DNA from: Saccharofermentans sp.
GTDB lineage: Bacteria > Bacillota_A > Clostridia > Saccharofermentanales > Saccharofermentanaceae
Assembly (NCBI GenBank): GCA_024695565.1
Contig: JAILHX010000066.1
Location: 1-64,000 of the forward strand
Reading direction: 5' to 3'
Length of the DNA stretch: 64,000 bases
Program-made: the position numbers and the translations under genes
In this document: one piece after another, positions 26,995 through 34,782 of the stretch
Layout: each line of letters opens with the position of its first letter
Position numbering within the stretch: position 1 is the stretch's first letter
Notes under the pieces: generated by a model
Database searches by the model: none
What the model saw: only the letters and a program-made list of their open reading frames with translations
What the model was told of the DNA's origin: nothing

Positions 26995-28707
26995 ATGCTT
27001 ACATTTCTCGGAAGAGGGTCTGCTTTCTCAGACCAGCACAACAGTGCATTTTTCGAGACAGACGGAGACCTGGTTATTATCGATTGTTCTATGAGTTCTT
27101 TTCAAAGACTCAATAACTGGGATCTCTCAATCTACGATCACATCTATGTTCTCGTAACACATACGCATGGTGACCACATCAGCGGTATCGGCATGCTTAT
27201 CGATCTTCTGAACTTCACGGTAAAGACACCCATTACGGTCGTTGCTCCTTCTGAAGAAGTCGAGAGCGATCTTAAGTACTGGCTCTCAAACGTTGAGGGC
27301 TGCAATGATGAATGGTATGAACTTATCTCCTGCGATAAGCTCTCAAAAGAGTGGTTCAAAGCATCGATCGCTACCAAACATACAGAAGAGCTTGACGGCA
27401 AGTGCTTCGGTTACAATCTCACGGTGGAAGGCAATAATGTAGTTTATACAGGCGATACGGGCATTCTCGAACCCTTCGAACAATACATTGTTCCGGGCAC
27501 ATATTTATATACTGAAGCCAGCTCGAAAATGACGCCCGTACACTTATTCTGCGGTAGTATTCACGATAAGCTCAAAGAGTATACGGCAAACGGTGTGCAC
27601 GTATATCTGATGCACATGGATGACGAAGAAAAGATCCTCGAGTGTCTTAACGATACCGGAGCATATCCTGCCCCTCTCGATGGCGAAGAGGCTTCAATTG
27701 AAGCCAACAGTGCTTTGTTAAACGATATTCTCGGCATCACGGACAGTCTTTATAAGGACATGTGCATGAACGGAAGTCCTGATCATAACAAGCTCTTCTC
27801 TTATCTGACAGAACTTGCCAAGACGAGCGTTGATGCTGACAGAGCAAGCTTTTGGAAGTGGGATAAAAGAAGGGGACAGATCTGGACCATGTCTGCTACA
27901 GGCATCGACATGATAGTGATTTCTGACAACACAGGTCTCGTAGGCAAGGCTTTAAGAACCCAGAAGACAGTCATTACCAATGATCCTTATTCAGATCCTG
28001 ATTTCAACAAGGATGTAGACCTTGAGACAGGTTACATGACCAAGTCCGTTCTAGTTCTTCCTGTTGCTGATATCAACGGCAATTTTATCGGTGCTCTCCA
28101 GCTCGTTAACAAGAATGACGAGAAGGGATTCGATGAGGAAGTCGATACGAAGAAACTCTCGCTTGCAGCTCTTGTATGCGGTATCGCGCTGGAGTCCGAG
28201 ACATTCCTTGAAGATTCGCATCACGACAAGCTGACAGGCCTTAAGAACCGTATGGGTTTCTATTATGATTTCGGAGGCAAGTACAAAGATTACCTCATTC
28301 CGGAATCAGGAAAGACAATGTCACTGTTTATTGCCGATATCGATAAGTTTAAGCGCGTTAACGATACCTACGGACATAACGCAGGTGACGATGTTCTGAG
28401 ATTTGCTTCGCATCTTTTGGAAGATGCATGCGGTGAGAATGACGGCCTCTACAGATGGGGCGGCGAAGAATTCGTTATGGTCATGCGTGACCGTAATCTT
28501 GAAGGCGCGGTCAAAAAGGCCGAAGAGATGAGAGTTAAGCTTATGGGCTGCGATATCAACGCGGACGGTACGATCATTAATTGCACTATGAGTTTCGGAT
28601 GCGCTCTGTTTGATCCTTCGAAAACGATCGAAGAGAACATCAGTGCTGCTGATGAGAAACTCTATACGGCTAAGGAAACAGGCAGAAACAAGGTCTGCTG
28701 GGAATAA
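26995..28707 (+). CDS. MBL-fold / GAF / GGDEF protein (probable diguanylate cyclase)
   Basis: 570 residues. The N-terminal metallo-beta-lactamase fold (about 1-235) has the metal motif HTHGDH (His56, His58, Asp60, His61) and a YTGDTG strand. A GAF domain (about 250-400) contains VLVLPVADINGNFIGALQLV. The GGDEF domain (about 405-570) has DKLTGLKNR and the active-site motif GGEEF (489-493), so c-di-GMP synthesis is likely. No inhibitory RxxD site is obvious before the active site. It is cytoplasmic, with no membrane segment. It starts 2 bases after the cyclase stop, so the two are coupled. An intact hydrolase fold joined to a cyclase is unusual. Confidence 0.9.
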   Translation: MLTFLGRGSAFSDQHNSAFFETDGDLVIIDCSMSSFQRLNNWDLSIYDHIYVLVTHTHGDHISGIGMLIDLLNFTVKTPITVVAPSEEVESDLKYWLSNVEGCNDEWYELISCDKLSKEWFKASIATKHTEELDGKCFGYNLTVEGNNVVYTGDTGILEPFEQYIVPGTYLYTEASSKMTPVHLFCGSIHDKLKEYTANGVHVYLMHMDDEEKILECLNDTGAYPAPLDGEEASIEANSALLNDILGITDSLYKDMCMNGSPDHNKLFSYLTELAKTSVDADRASFWKWDKRRGQIWTMSATGIDMIVISDNTGLVGKALRTQKTVITNDPYSDPDFNKDVDLETGYMTKSVLVLPVADINGNFIGALQLVNKNDEKGFDEEVDTKKLSLAALVCGIALESETFLEDSHHDKLTGLKNRMGFYYDFGGKYKDYLIPESGKTMSLFIADIDKFKRVNDTYGHNAGDDVLRFASHLLEDACGENDGLYRWGGEEFVMVMRDRNLEGAVKKAEEMRVKLMGCDINADGTIINCTMSFGCALFDPSKTIEENISAADEKLYTAKETGRNKVCWE

Positions 28708-28734
28708 AAACATTATTAACGGGGAGGGACAGAA

Positions 28735-29451
28735 ATGAATCTATGTCAAAAATGCGGAGCACCTTTGGGACCGGCTGATCGTATCTGCGGTAAATGCGGA
28801 GCGGAAGTTACCAAGGCTTTTATTTTCGATACCAAAAAGATCAGCCTGATAAAAGATCTGGAGACATACAGAGAACTTCTTTCCGAGACGGAAGAGCTTA
28901 AATCCATGATCAAGCCGCAGAGCAGTTTTCCTGCTACTGCCGACAACTTTAAGACCAGATCATTTATGAGATATTTTTGGCCGTTTATGGTCGGAGGTCC
29001 TGTTGCCGGTTATGTCATTTACATCATTTCCACGATCATCATGATGAGTTCGATCATGAGTATGGATACATATAACATGACTAATGAACAGGCGCAGAGA
29101 GCATCAGCCAGCATATTGAGCGATACTTTCGGAGGCTTGATCGTTGCGCTTGTTGTTGCTGCTGCGATCATTATTTTCGGTGTTGTCATATCTAAGAGAA
29201 AGCAGCGTGACTTCAACAGCAATGCCGAATTCATGAATATGCAGTCCAGAGAGCGTTATAGCCAGGGCATTAAGAACCAGAAGATGATCGATATCTATCA
29301 GGATGACATCAACAGAATGTATAAGTATGAGCCTCTTGTTCCTGAGGAATACCGCACACCTTCCAAGGTAAGAAAGATCATTGATGCGCTTAAGGAAGAA
29401 AAGGCGGAAACCGTCGAAGAAGCAATCACAATATTGGAGCAGGAAGGATGA
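28735..29451 (+). CDS. Zinc-ribbon membrane protein in the signalling operon
   Basis: 238 residues. The N-terminal zinc ribbon has Cys4, Cys7, Cys18 and Cys21. A short helical segment follows, then two membrane helices (about 80-108 and 132-156) and a charged helical C-terminal region (about 158-238). Both ends are predicted to be cytoplasmic. GGGGAGGG lies about 9 bases before the ATG. No catalytic motif is visible. It may be a scaffold for the cyclases around it. Zinc ribbons of the same type recur in the genes at 34783, 37576 and 38095. Confidence 0.75.
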   Translation: MNLCQKCGAPLGPADRICGKCGAEVTKAFIFDTKKISLIKDLETYRELLSETEELKSMIKPQSSFPATADNFKTRSFMRYFWPFMVGGPVAGYVIYIISTIIMMSSIMSMDTYNMTNEQAQRASASILSDTFGGLIVALVVAAAIIIFGVVISKRKQRDFNSNAEFMNMQSRERYSQGIKNQKMIDIYQDDINRMYKYEPLVPEEYRTPSKVRKIIDALKEEKAETVEEAITILEQEG

Positions 29452-29521
29452 TCTGACTTAAGTTCCGGATAAGCGGACTAAATAGAAGTAATAACAAAAA
29501 ATATAGATCGGAGGTTGCAGT

Positions 29522-30427
29522 ATGAGTTTATCAGTTAAATCTTTCAGCAATGGTGAAGTGATAATCAAAGAAGGTGACAGCGGCAAGAGCATCTTCAGAC
29601 TTGTAGAGGGCAACGCCGATGTTTATTCAGACTTCGAGACGAAGGATCCCTTCCGTCTTGCAGTTCTTAAAGCAGGTGACTACTTTGGTGAGATGGCTAT
29701 TTTCCAGGAATACACCAGAAGTGCTACTGTTGTTGCCAGAGGCAATGTCAGAGTCCTGGAGATTGCCGAGAACGAGCTTAATGAATTCATGTCGGAGAAC
29801 CCCGACGTAATAGGTGAACTAGTAAATCATCTCGGCAAGAAAGTCCGGAACATGATCAATGATTTCAATGAAGCAAAGGTCCTTTTGAAGACCCTTCGTG
29901 AAGCTGATGCAGCCAAGAAGAAGTCATTGTTCTCCAAGATCAAGAAGCATATCGATATCTACCAGGCAAACAAGAACGGCCTGACCGATCCTAACCCTGA
30001 TGCGATACGTGAGACATATGCCGATATTACTTATGACGTCTCAGACAGGATCGAATCTTACGATAAAGGCAGCGTCATCTTCAATGAAGGAGAATCCGGA
30101 AACTGTATGTACATCCTGCACGGCGGAATCGTATACCTTTATAACGGATACGGCAGTGAAGGTCAGGAGCAGATAGCAGATCTTGAAGCAGTATCGGTCT
30201 TCGGTGAGATGGAGATGATATTTGAAGGTGCCAGGACCGTGACTGCAGTTGCTGGATCTGACGGCGTCATAGCCGAGAAGATCTTAATGGAAGATCTCGA
30301 ATCGATATTCAGGACCAATCCTGCGAAGATAACCATGCTCTTAAGACACTTGTCTTACCGCTTAAGAACTCTTAATGTGGATTTCCTTAATATCTGTAAG
30401 GAGATTACGGAAAATTATAACGATTAA
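29522..30427 (+). CDS. Tandem cyclic-nucleotide-binding-domain protein
   Basis: 301 residues and no other domain. CNB domain A covers about 1-110, with the phosphate-binding cassette FGEMAIFQEYTRSATV (Glu57, Arg66). CNB domain B covers about 175-295 and has a matching cassette, FGEMEMIFEGARTVTAV. A helical Lys-rich linker joins them. There is no helix-turn-helix, so it is not a Crp regulator. It probably senses cAMP made by the CHASE2 cyclase three genes upstream and relays it through protein contacts. A strong GGAGG site precedes the start. Confidence 0.88.
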   Translation: MSLSVKSFSNGEVIIKEGDSGKSIFRLVEGNADVYSDFETKDPFRLAVLKAGDYFGEMAIFQEYTRSATVVARGNVRVLEIAENELNEFMSENPDVIGELVNHLGKKVRNMINDFNEAKVLLKTLREADAAKKKSLFSKIKKHIDIYQANKNGLTDPNPDAIRETYADITYDVSDRIESYDKGSVIFNEGESGNCMYILHGGIVYLYNGYGSEGQEQIADLEAVSVFGEMEMIFEGARTVTAVAGSDGVIAEKILMEDLESIFRTNPAKITMLLRHLSYRLRTLNVDFLNICKEITENYND

Positions 30428-30432
30428 CCCTT

Positions 30433-30449
30433 GTGTAACAATGTTACAC
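30433..30449. other. Perfect inverted repeat between convergent genes
   Basis: GTGTAAC-AAT-GTTACAC, a 7-bp stem, lies just after the cNMP-binding gene. No T-run follows directly (the TTTTTT at 30467 lies in the coding end of the opposite gene). It may be a bidirectional hairpin or a protein-binding site. Confidence 0.4.
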
Positions 30450-30456
30450 CGGTAGA

Positions 30457-31419
30457 TCAGTAGCCTTTTTTCTTGTCTACAGCGTTTTTCAGCGGCCTGC
30501 CTTCGAAGTAATTGACCAGATCTTCCGTGAACATGCCGACATTTTTCTCGAGCGTATATTCAAGTGTCAGATTACCCGCAATATGAGGTGTGATAAGAAG
30601 ATTTTTGGTCTTCCATAATCTGCTGGTCTCCGGGAGAGGTTCAGTCTTAAATACATCGAGCGCCGCGCCTGCCAGATGACCGCTTTCCAGATTGTCAGCA
30701 AGAGCATCCTCGTCAATTGCATTTCCGCGGCCGACATTAACAACATAAGCGCCTTCAGGAAGCAGACCGATCCTGCTGCGGTTAAGAATGTCCCAAGTCT
30801 CGGGAGTTGAAGGAAGACACATGACAAGAAGATCTGTAAATGGCAATAGATCTTCAAGTTCGCTGATCTTATACATGGCATCATAAGACGGATCATTGCA
30901 GATCCCGCTCCTGCTGATACCTACGATATTTGCCGGCTCAAATGCCTTTGCTCTCCGGGCAAACGAAGTTCCGATATCTCCGGTTCCGAGAATGGTTATA
31001 CGGCAGTCTTTAAGTGACTTCTGAGAATAACGTTCAGTACCCCAATTGCCTTGAAGAGACTTAGCGTAGTAGGAAGTAAGACCGCGCATCATCATGAGAG
31101 ATACCGCAATTATATGCTCGGCTATAGTAACGCCGTAGGAACCTGAGGAATTGGTGATCAGGCATTTTTCGTTCGCGAAAACACCAGGCTTCATCAGATA
31201 ATCGACGCCGGCAGAAGGCACGCATAACCACTTGAGATTAGTGCATCTTTTTGCGATGTTCATACCAAAGCCGTAAATAATATCAGGTTCTTCGAACCCT
31301 TCAGGGAGGTTGTCTTCAGATTCCGTGAAGCAGACTTCGGCACCATACCTGCCGGCTATATCATTGATCTTGGATCTATGCTCATCTTTAAGAACGGAAC
31401 TTAATACTACAATCTTCAT
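30457..31419 (-). CDS. D-isomer-specific 2-hydroxyacid dehydrogenase
   Basis: 320 residues. The NAD-binding domain has LGTGDIGTSFARRAKAF. The signature VNVGRGNAIDEDAL follows, with the catalytic-type Glu in FKTEPLPE and His in ITPHIAGN. It would reduce a 2-keto acid (a glyoxylate-, hydroxypyruvate- or phosphoglycerate-like substrate) with NADH or the reverse. It is cytoplasmic and normal in length. GGAGG lies 7 bases before the start. It is monocistronic and lies in opposite orientation to the signalling operon. The substrate is not determinable, but the glycerate kinase gene 2 kb away may be metabolically linked. Confidence 0.9.
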   Translation of the reverse strand: MKIVVLSSVLKDEHRSKINDIAGRYGAEVCFTESEDNLPEGFEEPDIIYGFGMNIAKRCTNLKWLCVPSAGVDYLMKPGVFANEKCLITNSSGSYGVTIAEHIIAVSLMMMRGLTSYYAKSLQGNWGTERYSQKSLKDCRITILGTGDIGTSFARRAKAFEPANIVGISRSGICNDPSYDAMYKISELEDLLPFTDLLVMCLPSTPETWDILNRSRIGLLPEGAYVVNVGRGNAIDEDALADNLESGHLAGAALDVFKTEPLPETSRLWKTKNLLITPHIAGNLTLEYTLEKNVGMFTEDLVNYFEGRPLKNAVDKKKGY

Positions 31420-31448
31420 AATGCCGCCTCCCGAAGTGGATTAGCAAC

Positions 31449-31457
31449 ATTATATCA
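31449..31457 (-). promoter_or_regulatory. Extended -10 promoter of the hydroxyacid dehydrogenase gene
   Basis: On the minus strand the sequence reads TGATATAAT, an extended -10 with a perfect TATAAT hexamer (31449-31454), 30 bases before the start codon. No good -35 is seen, as is common with extended -10 promoters. Confidence 0.5.
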
Positions 31458-31519
31458 GAGCATGTGTTTCCGCTTTGTCAGCCAGGCTGTATCTATATCA
31501 ATTTAACGACTTTTATGCT

Positions 31520-31548
31520 TTGCAGTCTCCCAAAGAGGCTTGTATAAT
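31520..31548 (+). promoter_or_regulatory. Promoter predicting a leaderless mRNA
   Basis: -35 TTGCAG (31520-31525), exact 17-bp spacer, -10 TATAAT (31543-31548). The ATG at 31556 begins 8 bases after the -10, at the expected transcription start, leaving no room for a ribosome site. Confidence 0.65.
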
Positions 31549-31555
31549 AGGCTTT

Positions 31556-33388
31556 ATGAAGATTTGTGTATTCATCGGTGACATGTACAGAGACTTTGCT
31601 TTGGGTATCCTGAAGCATCTTGATTACTATGCCCGCGAGAAGGGTTACAGGATCGATGTTTTCGGAATGTGCTCAATGCCTACGACCAATCCTCTCCATG
31701 TAAACGGCTTTAAGAGTATTCTGTCGCTCCCTGATGTCCATCAGTACGATGGCGTTATCCTTTGTTATGACACGTTAGTTCACGAAGGTGTTGCAAAAGA
31801 TCTTGTTGAAGATCTTTTGTCTGATACTGAAGCTCCGCCGGTAGTCTGCATCAGAGCAGAGATCCCCGGATTTTATAATGTCATCCCCGATAACAGACAG
31901 CTGATGTATGACATTGCCAAGCATGTTATTTCCAAGTGCAGGAAGGGCGATATCGGATTCGTTACGGGAAGAGACGATCTTGATGACTCATTCCAGAGAA
32001 GAGCAGGATTCGAAGATGCCATGCGTGAAGCCGGATTCAAGGTTTCCGAGAAGAAGATATTCCACGGAAATTACTGGTACGATCAGGGGCCGCAGATGGT
32101 CGACTTCTTTGTCAAGAAAAACGGAAAACTCCCTGAAGCGATCATATGCTCTAACGACTACGAGGCAATAGCGCTTTGCAATGAGTTGAGGAACAGAGGC
32201 TTCCTGGTGCCCAATGACGTAATGGTCAGCGGCGTTGATAACGCTGCAGGCGCACAGGATAATATTCCTTCGATCACTACTATTGAGATCTCCAACGATG
32301 TATTTGTTGATGTAGCTTTTGATATCTTAGAGAGAGTTATAGCAGGCGAGAGGCCTGATCTTGAGACGTATGTTCCGGGTAAACTTATCCTGCGTGAGAG
32401 TACCGGTGATCTTTTTGTCGAGAGAGATGTTTATGCCGCTCTCTGCGATCTTAAGGCTAAGGTCACGGTTACGACTGAAAGTGCCAGAGAGTATGTAGTT
32501 ATCAGCGACATGTTCGAGGGAGCACTTACCAAAGAAGCAGCTAAGCTTCTTACACTTGAACAGTTCAGAAATGAAGCGAGTGTTAAGTCCTGTTATGTAT
32601 GCAGATACCGTGAGACTGACAGAGACGTAGCTGCTTACTTCTCGAACCGCGGAGAAAACCACACAAAGAACATAGCATTCCCCAACGACCGTCTCCTTCC
32701 TGAAGGCTTTGAAGACGATGAGAAGGGAATGAGGATCCATTTTGCTCTTGCATATAAGAATGAAGTCTACGGTTACCTTGTAATGCTTGTAGATACTGAG
32801 GTTCCGAACTTCATTAACTTCAAGATCGAATACCTCCTCTCGCAGGTAGGCCAGAATATGAACAAGTTCGAGCTTTACGAGAAGCTCTTCGGTATATCAG
32901 ACATCATGAGCCTTTATATTAAGGATCCGCTCACAGGAATCCTTAACAGAAGAGGATTCGAGAAGAAGATATCCGAGAAGTTCGATAAGGAGGGAAAAGC
33001 GGTCAAGGAACTGGCAGTCGTTTCTATCGACATGGATGAATTAAAGTTTATTAACGATACATACGGACATAATGATGGTGACGACGCCATTAAGGAAATG
33101 GCTCACTGTATAGATAATGCCCTCAATTCAGGTGAGTTCGTTGCCAGAATGGGCGGTGATGAATTCGAAGTGGTTCTGGTCCTCAACGAGCCCGGCAGAG
33201 TCGGCAAGTTCATCAGAAATGTCAGGAACAATATCAGAGAAATTAACCAGACCAAGATGTATCCGTTTGAGCTCAGCGCCAGCATCGGAACATGCGAACT
33301 TGAAGACTGGCAGGCAGTCGCCGAATGCATGAAGAAGGCTGACAAAGCAATGTATCTCGAGAAGAAGGCTAAGAAAAAGAACAGATGA
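31556..33388 (+). CDS. Diguanylate cyclase with a LacI-type sugar-binding sensor domain
   Basis: 610 residues from the ATG at 31556; the frame is open upstream to 31475, but that region holds the promoter. Residues about 1-290 form a periplasmic-binding-protein-like domain as in LacI/GalR effectors (FVTGRDDLDDSFQRR, ICSNDYEAIALCNEL, VSGVDNA). There is no DNA-binding domain, signal peptide or membrane helix, so it senses a cytoplasmic ligand. A poorly defined middle (about 300-440) precedes GGDEF (about 445-610) with DPLTGILNRRGF and an intact GGDEF (533-537). It would make c-di-GMP in response to a sugar-like ligand. It converges on the glycerate kinase gene. Confidence 0.88.
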   Translation: MKICVFIGDMYRDFALGILKHLDYYAREKGYRIDVFGMCSMPTTNPLHVNGFKSILSLPDVHQYDGVILCYDTLVHEGVAKDLVEDLLSDTEAPPVVCIRAEIPGFYNVIPDNRQLMYDIAKHVISKCRKGDIGFVTGRDDLDDSFQRRAGFEDAMREAGFKVSEKKIFHGNYWYDQGPQMVDFFVKKNGKLPEAIICSNDYEAIALCNELRNRGFLVPNDVMVSGVDNAAGAQDNIPSITTIEISNDVFVDVAFDILERVIAGERPDLETYVPGKLILRESTGDLFVERDVYAALCDLKAKVTVTTESAREYVVISDMFEGALTKEAAKLLTLEQFRNEASVKSCYVCRYRETDRDVAAYFSNRGENHTKNIAFPNDRLLPEGFEDDEKGMRIHFALAYKNEVYGYLVMLVDTEVPNFINFKIEYLLSQVGQNMNKFELYEKLFGISDIMSLYIKDPLTGILNRRGFEKKISEKFDKEGKAVKELAVVSIDMDELKFINDTYGHNDGDDAIKEMAHCIDNALNSGEFVARMGGDEFEVVLVLNEPGRVGKFIRNVRNNIREINQTKMYPFELSASIGTCELEDWQAVAECMKKADKAMYLEKKAKKKNR

Positions 33389-34480
33389 TCATCTGATTTC
33401 TCTTATTAGCATTCCCGCTGTTTCACTTACACTCTTTATGGCTTCGCTTGTCACCATCGTAGGATTGGCAAGCGGCAATATGCGTGCAAATCCTGCTTTA
33501 AGACAAGCTTCAGATCCTTCACCGAGAATACCTGTGATCCCGTAAACAGGCTTGCCGTATTTTGTGCCGAGCATCAATATCCTGTATGGCGCTTTCCCGC
33601 TGACCGTCTGGCTGTCCATACGGCCTTCGCCTGTGATTACCAAGGCGCTGTTCCTTATGAGATCTTCAGCACCGGTGATCCCGTTCACTATATCAGCCCC
33701 CGGCCTGATCTTTGCTGACAGTACATTCTTAAGCGCAAAACTCATTCCGCCGGCCGCACCGGTCCCTTCCTCATAGGGGTCAGACCCCAATACCTGCGCG
33801 TAATGCTTAAGCCAGTTGTCCATATTGGCAGCCTGTTCATTTGTTGCGCCTTTCTGCGGACCATATACATAACTTGCTCCGTCAGGGCCGCATAGCGGAT
33901 TGGTAACGTCACAGGCTACTGTTATATCAAGTGCTCTTCCCATCAGATCAGTCAGGTCGGCAGATGCCAGATCCTTAAGACCAATCGAGCCCGGCATGAT
34001 CTCATCTTCGTTGCTGTCCGTAAGCCTTGCCCCCAATGCCTGGAGCATACCCGCTCCGCCGTCATTTGTGGCACTTCCGCCTATGCAGATGACGAGCTTT
34101 TGTGCTCCTTTTAGAATGGCATCCTTGATGAGTTCACCCGTTCCGTATGTGGAGGCTCTGTAAGGATCACGTTCTTCGGGTTTTAACAATGTCAGCCCCG
34201 AAGCCTTGGCCATCTCGATATATGCGCATTTTTCTGTGGGCTCGAAAACATAATCAGCTTCAACCGCATTGCCAAGAGGTCCCCTGACTGTTATGGTTTT
34301 CGATATTCCGTGTATATAGGGCGCCAGGGCATCTATCGTGCCTTCACCGCCATCTGCAAGCGGAATGACGGTGACCCGGGCGTCAGGACAGGCTTCAAGA
34401 ATGCCGGCCTTGACGGCATACCCGGCTTCCAAAGAGGTAAGGCTCCCCTTAAATGAGTCCATTGCGACCGTAATCTTCAT
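33389..34480 (-). CDS. Glycerate kinase (GarK/GlxK type)
   Basis: 363 residues from the ATG at 34480, with GGAGAG 6 bases upstream. It begins MKITVAMDSFKGSLTS, a hallmark of glycerate kinase type 1, and contains VIPLADGGEGT, CIGGSATNDGGAGML and VITGEGRMDSQT. It phosphorylates D-glycerate to 2-phosphoglycerate with ATP in the cytoplasm. The frame extends further upstream without support. Its stop abuts that of the GGDEF gene at TGATCA, in convergent orientation. Confidence 0.95.
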   Translation of the reverse strand: MKITVAMDSFKGSLTSLEAGYAVKAGILEACPDARVTVIPLADGGEGTIDALAPYIHGISKTITVRGPLGNAVEADYVFEPTEKCAYIEMAKASGLTLLKPEERDPYRASTYGTGELIKDAILKGAQKLVICIGGSATNDGGAGMLQALGARLTDSNEDEIMPGSIGLKDLASADLTDLMGRALDITVACDVTNPLCGPDGASYVYGPQKGATNEQAANMDNWLKHYAQVLGSDPYEEGTGAAGGMSFALKNVLSAKIRPGADIVNGITGAEDLIRNSALVITGEGRMDSQTVSGKAPYRILMLGTKYGKPVYGITGILGEGSEACLKAGFARILPLANPTMVTSEAIKSVSETAGMLIREIR

Positions 34481-34599
34481 AAGAACTCTCCAATGCAGAA
34501 TCAGACTTGCTTGAATTATACATTTCCAGACGGCAAAACTGTGATTTTGAATAAAAGAAGAACCCCAGAAAATGCGATATGTAATGGTATTCAAGATTT

Positions 34600-34626
34600 T
34601 TGATAATTTTCTTAATATGCTATAAT
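34600..34626 (+). promoter_or_regulatory. Candidate promoter of the zinc-ribbon cluster
   Basis: -35 TTGATA (34600-34605), a short 15-bp spacer, -10 TATAAT (34621-34626). It would give a leader of about 150 bases before the start at 34783. That leader contains a small GGCAG/CTGCC hairpin followed by TTTTTG near 34679-34709. Confidence 0.45.
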
Positions 34627-34782
34627 AATAAAAATTTGATAAAGGTTGAATTATCTTCCTGTTTAGTTGATTTTTCGGGGCAGATTCGGCTGCCTGAGGG
34701 TGTTTTTGTTAATTAATGGTATTAATGGCTAATTTAACGATTAGTTTTGCAAATACAAACCATTGTTAGGGGAGGAAAGATC

